14,109 nt of DNA, taken from positions 1 through 14,109 of the forward strand of contig JACESW010000018.1 in the NCBI GenBank assembly GCA_013911625.1, written 5' to 3'. Positions 1 through 9,423 of this stretch are shown piece after piece. Under the pieces are notes generated by a model. That model did no database searches, was not told where the DNA came from, and saw only the letters and a program-made list of their open reading frames with translations. Position 1 is the first letter of the stretch. Each line of letters opens with the position of its first letter. Source of the stretch: Cryomorphaceae bacterium. Its GTDB lineage: Bacteria > Bacteroidota > Bacteroidia > Flavobacteriales > Schleiferiaceae. Made by a program: the position numbers and the translations under genes.

Positions 1-1837
1 AGTAATAGCCCTGCAATACGTCCGCTTGCTTGATAAAGATCGAACGCAAGATGCGGTCCCAGCTCCAGTGCTGGTTGATCGGGCGTTCGTCCAAGCTGAG
101 GTCGTCGGCAGTGAGCTGCTCCTTGTCTAAGAAGCCGTCCTGCTGCAATACCACTCCGAGCTTCTCGCTCTTTGGGTAATACATTTTCGCGATGATGTCA
201 TTCCACTTCGCGAATTCAGTATCGGCGTCTAGGGCAGTCTTGCTAGTTATAGCGCTCAGCGCGTCCGCAGCATTTTCTGCGAGCCAATTGTGGGCTTCCA
301 ACGTCCACTCCAACGTCCACGCCGCCATGCGATTGGTGTACCAGTTGTTGTTGATGTTGTTCTCGTATTCGTTCGGCCCAGTTACACCGAGCATCACGTA
401 GGCTTCCTTTTCCTGTGACCAATTCACACGCTGCGACCAGAATCGGCTAATACCTAGAAGGACTTCAAATCCTCCTTCGGCCAAATAACCCCAATCTTGT
501 GTGTGACGTATGTAGTCGAACACGCCATATGCGATGGCTGCATTGCGGTGGATTTCCTCGAAAGTGATCTCCCACTCGTTGTGACATTCCTCGCCGTTCA
601 TTGTCACCATTGGGTACAATGCTGCACCGTTGGTAAACCCGAGCTTACCCGCATTTTCGATGGCCTTATCCAACTGCTTGTAACGGTACAAACACAAGTT
701 TTTCGCTACCTCCGGCTGAGCCGTTGCGAGGTAGAAAGGCAAACAGTACGCTTCCGTATCCCAGTAGGTAGAACCGCCGTATTTCTCGCCGGTAAACCCT
801 TTCGGACCGATGTTCAATCGATCGTCCACACCCGTGAAGGTCTGGTTCATGTGGAAGATGTTGAAACGAATGCCCTGCTGTGCTTCCGCGTCGCCGTCAA
901 TTTCAATATCAGAGGTTTCCCATTTGTTGTGCCAAGCGGCTACGTGCTCACCACGTAATGCTTCATAGCCTTGCGCTGCTGCCGCTGTAGCGCTCGCCGC
1001 TGCCTTTGCGTCCAAGCTAGCCACCTCGTGGTTCATGCTAGACAATACAGCTGCAAATTTTTCAAGTTTCAATGTTTGACCTTCGGCCACTTCATAGCAG
1101 GCGCACTCACTGACGAACATGTGTTTTGCATCCGAACTCATGCCCCATTCTTGCGGCGCTCCGTCCAACGATAGGCTGTTGCGCATGGACACAGCTACCT
1201 CAAAACCGGTCTTTTTGGTCTTGGCGTGCACATAGCTTGCACCCGCCTCTTGACCTTGAGTAACAGGCTCCCAAAACTTCTCGTCGTAGTTGCTGTCCTC
1301 GTTTTCTACATCGAAATCGAGGTAGGAGCATAACTCAATCTTGCCTGAGAAATTCTTTGGCGTAACGCTGTAGGAAATGGTTCCAATCTCGTCTTGGACG
1401 ATGCTCACTAAACGCTCGGCTTCAACAGCTACGATCTTGCCTGAAGGAAGAGTTGCTTCGAAAGAGCGCTTGAGCAATCCGCTTTGCATGTCGAGCTCAC
1501 GGTAGAATGAAGCTACTTCGGTAGCGGTATGAAGGTCCAATTCTTCACCGTCGACCTTCACCTGAATACCGATCCAATTGCAAGAGTTCAATACTTTGGC
1601 GAAGTATTCCGGGTATCCGTTTTTCCACCAACCTACTCTTGTTTTATCGGGGTAATACACCCCAGCGATGTATGAGCCTTGAAGACTCTTGCCTGTATAT
1701 GTCTCTTCGAAATTCGCGCGTTGACCCATGCGACCATTGCCGATGGAGAACAAACTTTCGCTCTTAGGATGATTTTCAGAATCCCAACCGCGCTCGATGA
1801 TCTTCCAAGGATCTACCTCAGTATATTTATTGAACAT
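1..1837 (-). CDS. malP: Maltose phosphorylase, glycoside hydrolase family 65 (C-terminus cut by window edge)
   Basis: Predicted cytoplasmic enzyme that splits maltose with inorganic phosphate into glucose and beta-glucose-1-phosphate. The frame is open from ATG at 1837 to the window edge: 612 codons, against roughly 750-790 for the family, so the last part of the (alpha/alpha)6 barrel and the C-terminal domain are missing. Visible motifs are an N-terminal beta-sandwich beginning MFNKYTEVDPW, the substrate-site stretch GGSTYWDTEAY (W359, D360), the region MNGEECHNEWEITFEEIHRN, and GVTGPNEYENN, where Glu490 is the expected general acid. KQADV at 603-607 belongs to the phosphate-binding loop. 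Other GH65 enzymes (trehalose, kojibiose or nigerose phosphorylases) share this fold; the NEYENN-type motif and the neighbouring pgmB favour maltose. An in-frame TAA seven codons upstream fixes the start. It is the last gene seen in the pfkA-gapA-kinase-pgmB operon, 18 nt after pgmB. Confidence 0.9.
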   Translation of the reverse strand, partial: MFNKYTEVDPWKIIERGWDSENHPKSESLFSIGNGRMGQRANFEETYTGKSLQGSYIAGVYYPDKTRVGWWKNGYPEYFAKVLNSCNWIGIQVKVDGEELDLHTATEVASFYRELDMQSGLLKRSFEATLPSGKIVAVEAERLVSIVQDEIGTISYSVTPKNFSGKIELCSYLDFDVENEDSNYDEKFWEPVTQGQEAGASYVHAKTKKTGFEVAVSMRNSLSLDGAPQEWGMSSDAKHMFVSECACYEVAEGQTLKLEKFAAVLSSMNHEVASLDAKAAASATAAAAQGYEALRGEHVAAWHNKWETSDIEIDGDAEAQQGIRFNIFHMNQTFTGVDDRLNIGPKGFTGEKYGGSTYWDTEAYCLPFYLATAQPEVAKNLCLYRYKQLDKAIENAGKLGFTNGAALYPMVTMNGEECHNEWEITFEEIHRNAAIAYGVFDYIRHTQDWGYLAEGGFEVLLGISRFWSQRVNWSQEKEAYVMLGVTGPNEYENNINNNWYTNRMAAWTLEWTLEAHNWLAENAADALSAITSKTALDADTEFAKWNDIIAKMYYPKSEKLGVVLQQDGFLDKEQLTADDLSLDERPINQHWSWDRILRSIFIKQADVLQGYY

Positions 1838-1855
1838 ATGATGTGTGTAAGCTTC

Positions 1856-2500
1856 TTAAAAGTGAGCTACCAAAGCTTCAGGAGTCGTATCGCCCAATGC
1901 GGTGAAGTGGATATCTGCCTTCAAGATCTCAGCATCGCCGATACCTACGCTTGACATTCCACCTGTCTTGGCCGCTTGGACCCCAGCGATGGAGTCTTCA
2001 AACACGACACATTCTGACGGTTCAAGTCCTAGAGCTTCTGCTCCTTTCAAAAATACCTCTGGATGAGGTTTGCCGTTTACCACATTATTCCCATCAATTA
2101 TCGCAGTAAACAATGGAGTGATGCCCAATTTTTCTAAAATCATGGGTGCGTTTTTCGAAGCGCTACCCAACGCGATTTTGACGCCTTGGTCGTAGGCAGT
2201 TTGCAAGAAATCCAGTGCGCCTGGTAGCGCATCCTGCGGGCCTAAACCCTGCACCAACTCTAGATACCACTTGTTTTTCTCTACCATTAAAGTTTGGAAC
2301 TCTTCGTCGCTCACTGTAGCGCCCGTCCATTCGATAATTTTCTTAAGCGAATCTACTCGGCTCACGCCTTTGAGCTGCTCGTTTTGTTCTTCAGTAAAGT
2401 CGCCGCCCAATTTTTGAGCAAGACGACGCCATGCTTGAAAATGAAAAACGGCGGTATCTACAATAACGCCGTCTAAATCAAAAAGGAATCCTTTAATCAT
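1856..2500 (-). CDS. pgmB: Beta-phosphoglucomutase (HAD superfamily)
   Basis: Converts beta-glucose-1-phosphate, the product of the adjacent phosphorylase, to glucose-6-phosphate through beta-glucose-1,6-bisphosphate. The 214 residues match the usual family length of about 220. HAD motif I is FDLDGVIVDT, with nucleophile Asp8 and acid/base Asp10. The cap-domain residues His20, Lys44 and Arg48 align, one position earlier, with residues important in the Lactococcus lactis enzyme. Motif II is GSASK (Ser113-Lys116), motif III Lys144 in GKPHPE, and motif IV is FEDS (Glu168, Asp169), the magnesium ligands. The start lies 9 nt after the kinase stop. Its TAA stop is in the same frame as the downstream malP start, with six sense codons between them. 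The pairing of pgmB with a GH65 phosphorylase is the standard arrangement for phosphorolytic disaccharide use. Confidence 0.93.
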   Translation of the reverse strand: MIKGFLFDLDGVIVDTAVFHFQAWRRLAQKLGGDFTEEQNEQLKGVSRVDSLKKIIEWTGATVSDEEFQTLMVEKNKWYLELVQGLGPQDALPGALDFLQTAYDQGVKIALGSASKNAPMILEKLGITPLFTAIIDGNNVVNGKPHPEVFLKGAEALGLEPSECVVFEDSIAGVQAAKTGGMSSVGIGDAEILKADIHFTALGDTTPEALVAHF

Positions 2501-2509
2501 GTGATCGGT

Positions 2510-3382
2510 TTAAACTTTATAGGCATCGAGCACTTTCAAGTACTCAAGATGATACTTAATGAGTCCGTCCACAGGTTTGCGCATGATCTGTCCGAGAAGC
2601 ATTCCGCGCTCTTCTAACACCTCTTCAAGAATCTCGTGGAAGATGGCACCAACACTACCTACAAAGTGCACAGGGACTTCTTTGTAGTTGTCGAAACACG
2701 CGATGTGGATATCTGCGAATTTTGCGAATCCTTCGCGTACAATTTGCTTCACGTACGGGTGCTCCATGTGTTTTCCAGCAAAGCGGCTGAAAGACGCGAG
2801 GTATACGTTTGCATTAGGCTTGTTGTATACGCTAGTGATGATCTCATCTTTGTCCAATTGGTATGTGTTGAAGAAATCCTCAGCCATCTCCCCAGGGAGC
2901 TTTTTGTATAAAAAATCGGATACCAAACGCTTGCCTATGAAGCTTGCTGAACCTTCATCGCCAAGAATATATGCCAAGGCAGGCACTTCTTCGCTTACTT
3001 CAGCCCCATCAAAGAAACAGCTGTTTGATCCTGTGCCTATGATACAAGTGATTGCAGGTTCTCCCGTGTAGGTCGAGTAGGCACTAGCTACGAGGTCGTG
3101 ATCGACATTAACTTGTGCATTGGGAAGTACTTGTTGCAAACCGTCTTTAACAATGTCTTTCAAGCTTTCAGAAGATGCACCTGCGCCATAGAAATAAACG
3201 AATTCTACTTGAGTATGGATAGTCTTAACCACCTCGTTCTCACTCAACTCCTCATTAATAAAAGAAGCTGAATGAAAATAAGGGTTGAACCCCATTGTAG
3301 AGAAGCGCTTGTGTTCCGTGCCGTCTGAGTTGAGAACCACCCAGTCGCATTTCGTAGAACCACTTTCTGCAATTAATATCAT
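2510..3382 (-). CDS. BadF/BadG-family sugar kinase (N-acetylglucosamine kinase-like)
   Basis: ASKHA-fold ATP-dependent kinase of 290 residues, the usual length for GlcNAc-kinase-like BadF/BadG proteins. The phosphate-1 motif is IAESGSTKCDW (5-14), followed by VDHDLVASA with Asp94 and Asp96 as candidate catalytic acids. GTGSN (116-120) is the phosphate-2 loop, GDEGSASFIGKRL (141-153) is a family signature, and GSVGAIF (242-248) is the adenosine motif. Family members phosphorylate N-acetylglucosamine, N-acetylmuramate or glucosamine. Its place between gapA and pgmB-malP also makes glucose, the free product of maltose phosphorolysis, a possible substrate; that part is inference. No other glucokinase is present in the window. 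It is separated from gapA by 51 nt that carry a strong hairpin, and its stop lies 9 nt before pgmB. No signal peptide, so cytoplasmic. Confidence 0.82.
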   Translation of the reverse strand: MILIAESGSTKCDWVVLNSDGTEHKRFSTMGFNPYFHSASFINEELSENEVVKTIHTQVEFVYFYGAGASSESLKDIVKDGLQQVLPNAQVNVDHDLVASAYSTYTGEPAITCIIGTGSNSCFFDGAEVSEEVPALAYILGDEGSASFIGKRLVSDFLYKKLPGEMAEDFFNTYQLDKDEIITSVYNKPNANVYLASFSRFAGKHMEHPYVKQIVREGFAKFADIHIACFDNYKEVPVHFVGSVGAIFHEILEEVLEERGMLLGQIMRKPVDGLIKYHLEYLKVLDAYKV

Positions 3383-3397
3383 AGCGAGTTATTGTAA

Positions 3398-3421
3398 GTC
3401 CCCGCGGTGGGCCGCGGGGAC
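3398..3421 (-). other. Perfect GC-rich hairpin between gapA and the sugar kinase gene
   Basis: Two perfectly complementary 10-base arms, GTCCCCGCGG (3398-3407) and CCGCGGGGAC (3412-3421), enclose a four-base loop in an otherwise AT-rich 51-nt gap. On the transcribed (minus) strand it follows the gapA stop. The sequence after it is not a T-run (TTACAATAAC), so a full intrinsic terminator is doubtful. It could act as a partial terminator or as a 3'-end stabiliser of the pfkA-gapA message, giving glycolytic genes higher expression than the sugar genes downstream. Confidence 0.6.
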
Positions 3422-3433
3422 ATTAAAATAATT

Positions 3434-5418
<1,985 letters not shown>

Positions 5419-5423
5419 AGTCG

Positions 5424-5431
5424 CAAAGATA
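5424..5431 (-). promoter_or_regulatory. Bacteroidota -7 promoter box for the pfkA operon
   Basis: On the minus strand this reads TATCTTTG, an exact match to the TAnnTTTG -7 consensus of Bacteroidota sigma-ABfr promoters. It ends only five bases before the preferred pfkA ATG, so transcription would begin at or very near the start codon, giving a leaderless or nearly leaderless message. No good TTG-type -33 box is seen at the usual distance; that space is occupied by the palindrome at 5437-5457. Confidence 0.6.
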
Positions 5432-5436
5432 GTAAC

Positions 5437-5457
5437 TAAGTGTAAATAATACACTTA
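5437..5457. promoter_or_regulatory. Palindromic operator candidate, site 1 (pfkA/regulator divergent region)
   Basis: Perfect inverted repeat of two 8-base arms, TAAGTGTA (5437-5444) and TACACTTA (5450-5457), separated by five A/T bases; 21 bp in total. It lies between the pfkA promoter box and the divergently transcribed Nudix-type regulator, whose family binds palindromes of about this size. A second copy with the same left arm and a right arm differing at two bases lies before susC at 6296-6316. The repetition in two promoter regions beside the regulator supports an operator function. Both pfkA and the regulator itself could be controlled from here. Confidence 0.65.
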
Positions 5458-5516
5458 TTAAAAAATTACTGCTTATCTTCAAGGACCCCAAATTTAAAAA
5501 CATACTTAAACCGACC

Positions 5517-6221
5517 ATGAGTGAATTGAAGGATATCAATCCGAATATTAGCGTTGACTGCGTAATATTTGGGTTCGATGGGGAGCGACTTAATGTTCTC
5601 CTGATAGAAGAAAAAGACATCGGCCAGGGTATTTTAAGAATGCGTCTTCCGGGGGATTTGATTCACCGTGGTGAAGGGCTTGACGAAAGCGCCGACCGCG
5701 TATTGTGGGAGCTGGCAAGTCTCAAGAATGTTCACCTACAGCAATTTCACACCTTTGGCGATCCGCTTCGTGTAAACGCAGAGAAAGATAGAAAATGGTT
5801 AGAGCTGTATCGAGCAAACCCTAGGGAGCGCGTTGTTACCGTAGCTTATTATGCCTTGGTAAAGATGGTGGACTTTGTTCCAAATCCATCGAGCTTTGCG
5901 GGAGAAGCTTTGTGGGTTAATATTCGCGAAATTCCAGAATTGGCTTTTGATCACAATTGCATTGTTGATGTTGCCTTGACCAAACTCCAAAGACATTTTG
6001 AACTGAATAAAACGGCTTACGAGTTACTGCCGCCTAAGTTCACATTAAACCAATTGCAGCAGTTGCACGAGGCTATTACTCAAGAAGAACTGGACAAGCG
6101 GAATTTTCGGAAAAAGATTGTCCGTGAAAGGATGATTGAAGCCACGGAAGAAAAACAAAAAGGGGTACTTCATAAGCCGGCCCGGTTGTACCGTGTTAAA
6201 TCAGAAGATAACCTCGTTTAA
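5517..6221 (+). CDS. Nudix-related transcriptional regulator (NrtR/AraR type)
   Basis: Protein of 234 residues made of an N-terminal Nudix fold (about 10-155) and a C-terminal winged helix-turn-helix (about 168-230). The C-terminal stretch LLPPKFTLNQLQQLHEA, then LDKRNFRKKI and PARLYRV, is characteristic of the NrtR group. The Nudix box is degraded: after Glu53 the expected REUxEExG reads RVLWELAS (61-68), so one conserved glutamate of each pair is missing and hydrolase activity is unlikely. Members of this group act as ligand-responsive regulators of NAD or sugar metabolism; AraR of Bacteroides thetaiotaomicron, which senses arabinose, is an example. Here the neighbours suggest control of the malto-oligosaccharide genes, with a sugar or sugar phosphate as ligand (inference). 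The start at 5517 follows an AT-rich leader without a Shine-Dalgarno sequence. It is divergent from pfkA and 121 nt upstream of susC, with candidate operators on both sides. Confidence 0.87.
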   Translation: MSELKDINPNISVDCVIFGFDGERLNVLLIEEKDIGQGILRMRLPGDLIHRGEGLDESADRVLWELASLKNVHLQQFHTFGDPLRVNAEKDRKWLELYRANPRERVVTVAYYALVKMVDFVPNPSSFAGEALWVNIREIPELAFDHNCIVDVALTKLQRHFELNKTAYELLPPKFTLNQLQQLHEAITQEELDKRNFRKKIVRERMIEATEEKQKGVLHKPARLYRVKSEDNLV

Positions 6222-6295
6222 AGTGAAAAGCAGCTCGTTCGGTTAAAAAATGGGCCGATTCAGTTAATACCGCCTTTTTACACGCTTCGAAGGAA

Positions 6296-6316
6296 TAAGT
6301 GTATTCTTTACATTTG
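6296..6316. promoter_or_regulatory. Palindromic operator candidate, site 2 (susC promoter)
   Basis: TAAGTGTA (6296-6303), five bases, then TACATTTG (6309-6316). The left arm and the spacing are identical to the perfect palindrome at 5437-5457; the right arm differs at two of eight positions. The right arm is also the predicted susC promoter box, so a bound protein would sit over the promoter. Likely recognised by the Nudix-type regulator encoded just upstream. Confidence 0.6.
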
Positions 6317-6324
6317 AAGAATAC
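6301..6324. repeat. Second inverted repeat overlapping the susC operator/promoter
   Basis: GTATTCTT (6301-6308) and AAGAATAC (6317-6324) are perfectly complementary around an eight-base centre that is the promoter box itself. The symmetry extends outward loosely, with AAGTG at 6297-6301 matching CACTT at 6327-6331 after a short bulge. It may be an additional binding site, or an alternative half-site arrangement for the same regulator. Confidence 0.45.
6309..6316 (+). promoter_or_regulatory. Bacteroidota -7 promoter box for susC
   Basis: TACATTTG matches the TAnnTTTG consensus exactly and lies 26 nt before the susC ATG, predicting a 5' leader of about 20 nt. No convincing TTG -33 box is present at the usual distance upstream. 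The box coincides with the right arm of the operator candidate at 6296-6316. Confidence 0.55.
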
Positions 6325-6342
6325 AACACTTAACACCAAAAC

Positions 6343-9300
6343 ATGAAGCGATTCTCACGTTTTCTCGTGGCTCTTTCACTCCTGATAGGCGGCTCAGTTC
6401 ATGCCCAGTCTGTTTCGGGAACGGTGGTAGATGAGTTCAATGAACCTTTACCGTCAGTAGCCATTTCAGTTGATAAAGGTGGAGCGACCTCTACCAATTT
6501 CAACGGACAATATTCCCTTTCATTAAAGCCAGGGAAGTATGCCATTACTTATTCATTCATTGGTTACGAACCGGTGGTGAAGGAAGTAGAAATCAAAGGC
6601 AAGCAAATCATCAATGTAACCATGAAGCCCTCGAGCAACCAACTCGACGAGGTTGTGGTTGTAGGATATGGTGTGGCTCGTAAGCGCGATCTCACTGGAT
6701 CGGTCGTTTCGTTGAAGACCAAAGAGCTTACCGACATTCCAACACCTTCTTTTGAAAATGCCATTCAAGGAAAGGCTGCCGGGGTTCAAGTAATTACAGG
6801 CTCAGGTATCGCGGGCTCAGGCTCTATGGTACGTGTTCGTGGTGTGGCCTCTATTTCAGCAGGTGGTGATCCACTTTATGTTGTAGATGGTATTCCAATT
6901 ACACAAGATTATTTCTTGAACGGTAACCGTGGTGGTTTTAACACCAACCCACTTGCAACGATTAACCCTAACGATATCGAATCTGTAGAGATCTTGAAAG
7001 ATGCAGCAGCAACAGGTATCTACGGTTCTCGTGGTTCTAACGGGGTTGTATTGATTACCACAAAAAGAGGTAAGAGCAAGAAGTTGGCGTACAATTTCTC
7101 CTCGCGCGTTGGTTTCTCAAACCCAACGGCACTGCCAAACATGATGAACAAGGACGAGTACCTTCAGATGTACGAGGAGGCTTGGGTAAACGACGGTAAC
7201 GTTGGTGTACCTGAACTGCCAGGTAATCGTATGAGCTGGGCAGAAGCACAAGCTGCTGAAGGAACAGATTGGGTACAAGAAACTATTCGCCAAGGGATTA
7301 AACACGGGTATGACTTCTCTGCTTCGCGCGGCTTCAAGGGTGGAAATTTCTACGCCGGTCTATCGTATAACGACAACCACAGCTATTTGGCGGGCAACTC
7401 TTACGAGCGTCTATCAGGACGTATCAATGCAGATTTCGACATTACGAAACGATTCAAATTAGGATTAAGCACGTCGATTTCGCGCGGGGTCAACAACCGT
7501 ATTGATGCCGCCTGGTCGGGTGGTTTTGGTGAGGCGATGTCTCGTGCACTTCCAATCTATCCCATTTACTACGCAGAAGACGAGTACGACGACGACGGCA
7601 ACCTCGTTGCATCGGCTGGTGATTACTGGTTGAAAGGCGGTATTAGCCTAAACCCAGTGGCTCAACGCGACATGAAAGACTGGACAGCCATAGAGGACCG
7701 CTCGATCAATAACATAACCATGAACTATAAATTGAACGACAACTGGACCTTCCGAGGTCAAGGGGCGTTCGATTACATGCACTTTGAAGATCACATTTGG
7801 GAGAAGCCGGGTTACGACCCTACCTATAAGGATGCGGACGGCAACTTCTTGGGTCGTGCAAACATGTATCCATACAGCGTGTACAATACTTCTGGTAACG
7901 CTACAGCAAACTACATTAAAGATTTGGGCGAAGACCATCACATCAACTGGTTGATTGGCTCAGAGTACCAATACAATAGAATTAAGCGCTGGGACGGCTA
8001 TTATGATAGCGAGGCTGTTGGTCAGATCCGCGAGACGGGTCAGTGGGTAAACGATCCTTTGAGCTACATTGAAGAATATGCTTTTGCTTCTGCCTTTACT
8101 CGTTTGAATTACAACTTCAAAGGCAAATACTACGCAGAGGCGTTGATTCGTCGCGACGGTTCTTCGAAGTTTGGTCCTAACAACAAGTACGGAAACTTCC
8201 CTGCAGCTTCTGTGGCTTGGGTTCTTTCTGACGAAGACTTCATGGCCAATTTACCTGCAGTGAACTTCTTGAAGTTGAAAACATCGGTAGGTAAGAACGG
8301 TAACTCAGCTATTCCATCGTACCAGTGGTTCGGTTACTATAACGTAGCCAACAACGGTTACGGTGGTCAGACTTACCGTTACCCTGTGATTCGCGAAAAC
8401 GCAGATTTGCGTTGGGAGACGTCTACTACCTATGATGTTGGTCTTGAGTACGGATTGTTCAACGACCGCATTTCTGGTGAGTTGGCTTGGTACCGCAAGC
8501 AAACGAACGACATGCTCTTGAATGTGACGCTTCAAGGTTCTACAGGATTCGGTTCTTGGTGGGACAACGTAGGCAGTGTATACAATACAGGTGTTGAATT
8601 TGCGATCAAATCTAGAAACATCGTTACTGATAACTTCACGTGGACTACGGACTTTAACATTGCACGTAACTACAACCAGATTACTTCTATCGGTGAGTAT
8701 TCGCCAGATGCAGTAAGTGGTGGTACGAACGATACTCGTGTAGTTGTGGGAATGCCGATTGGTACCAATTACCTCGTTCAATTCTCACACGTAGATCCGG
8801 CGAACGGTCTACCGGTTTACCTCGATAAGGAAGGTAATGAGACCTACACTTGGGATCTTCAGGATCGTGTGGCTGTTGGTAATGTAATGCCAGATGCTAT
8901 TGGTGGTTTGACCAATACTTTCAATTATAAAAACTGGGAGTTTGGCTTCATGTGGGTATTCACGATTGGTGGAGATATCTACGACAGCTCTTCGAAGCGT
9001 CAGATGGGTGTTGTGACCGATTGGAACATGCGTACAGATTTGTTCGACCGCTGGCAGCAACCAGGTGATATTGCAACTTACCCGCGTCTCAGCCGCGACT
9101 ACCGCACCTACGGTTCTAACACGGAGTGGATCAACACCAACCTATGGTTGCACGACGGGACGTACGCTCGTCTACGTAACGTGAAGTTGAGCTACCGCGT
9201 ACCGCAAGAAAAATTGACTAAGAACGTAAAAGGCATGACCGTAAACATCACCGGTACGAACCTCATTACGCTTACAAATTTCATCGGTTTGGATCCAGAG

Positions 9301-9411
9301 ATTGCTCGTGATTTCGAGAACGCTACAGACCGTAACATGTCACCGAACATTACGTACCTCACGCCACCGCAGGAGAAGACGTACAACATCGGTGTAAACA
9401 TTAACTTTTAA
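6343..9411 (+). CDS. susC: SusC/RagA-family TonB-dependent outer-membrane oligosaccharide transporter
   Basis: Outer-membrane beta-barrel that imports oligosaccharides into the periplasm with TonB energy, working with a SusD lid. It has 1022 residues, normal for the family. A signal peptide ends near VHA21-Q22, followed by a carboxypeptidase-D-regulatory-like domain (about 24-95) and the TonB box region DEVVVVGYG (102-110). The plug domain follows, including YVVDGIPI and the closing motif GSRGSNGVVLITTKRG. The long barrel ends in the aromatic YNIGVNINF, the expected C-terminal signal for barrel insertion. It is the first gene of the uptake operon, 12 nt before susD, and its promoter carries a candidate operator for the regulator upstream. 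The neighbouring phosphorylase and permease suggest malto-oligosaccharides as substrate; the protein sequence alone does not show this. Confidence 0.96.
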   Translation: MKRFSRFLVALSLLIGGSVHAQSVSGTVVDEFNEPLPSVAISVDKGGATSTNFNGQYSLSLKPGKYAITYSFIGYEPVVKEVEIKGKQIINVTMKPSSNQLDEVVVVGYGVARKRDLTGSVVSLKTKELTDIPTPSFENAIQGKAAGVQVITGSGIAGSGSMVRVRGVASISAGGDPLYVVDGIPITQDYFLNGNRGGFNTNPLATINPNDIESVEILKDAAATGIYGSRGSNGVVLITTKRGKSKKLAYNFSSRVGFSNPTALPNMMNKDEYLQMYEEAWVNDGNVGVPELPGNRMSWAEAQAAEGTDWVQETIRQGIKHGYDFSASRGFKGGNFYAGLSYNDNHSYLAGNSYERLSGRINADFDITKRFKLGLSTSISRGVNNRIDAAWSGGFGEAMSRALPIYPIYYAEDEYDDDGNLVASAGDYWLKGGISLNPVAQRDMKDWTAIEDRSINNITMNYKLNDNWTFRGQGAFDYMHFEDHIWEKPGYDPTYKDADGNFLGRANMYPYSVYNTSGNATANYIKDLGEDHHINWLIGSEYQYNRIKRWDGYYDSEAVGQIRETGQWVNDPLSYIEEYAFASAFTRLNYNFKGKYYAEALIRRDGSSKFGPNNKYGNFPAASVAWVLSDEDFMANLPAVNFLKLKTSVGKNGNSAIPSYQWFGYYNVANNGYGGQTYRYPVIRENADLRWETSTTYDVGLEYGLFNDRISGELAWYRKQTNDMLLNVTLQGSTGFGSWWDNVGSVYNTGVEFAIKSRNIVTDNFTWTTDFNIARNYNQITSIGEYSPDAVSGGTNDTRVVVGMPIGTNYLVQFSHVDPANGLPVYLDKEGNETYTWDLQDRVAVGNVMPDAIGGLTNTFNYKNWEFGFMWVFTIGGDIYDSSSKRQMGVVTDWNMRTDLFDRWQQPGDIATYPRLSRDYRTYGSNTEWINTNLWLHDGTYARLRNVKLSYRVPQEKLTKNVKGMTVNITGTNLITLTNFIGLDPEIARDFENATDRNMSPNITYLTPPQEKTYNIGVNINF

Positions 9412-9423
9412 TCCTTAGCAATC

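Noticed and set aside
296..319. Near-perfect 12-bp tandem repeat within malP
   Set aside because: It encodes WTLEWTLE in a helix of the catalytic domain. A two-unit repeat in a conserved coding region is adequately explained by the protein sequence.
497..958. Plus-strand frame of 153 codons opposite malP
   Set aside because: The minus-strand GH65 reading is continuous with catalytic motifs here; the opposite frame has no family features.
5419..5454. Twelve-codon N-terminal extension of PfkA (start at 5454)
   Set aside because: The extra residues match nothing in the family, overlap the operator palindrome and lie upstream of the predicted start of transcription.
5474..5481. TATCTTCA as a promoter box for the Nudix-type regulator
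   Set aside because: It departs from TAnnTTTG at one position and has no partner box; possible, but not supported well enough to list.
6222..6295. Possible terminator or extra repeat after the regulator gene (CGGTTAA near 6239 and TTAATACCG near 6264)
   Set aside because: The arms pair only with a two-base bulge and no T-run follows; too weak to call.
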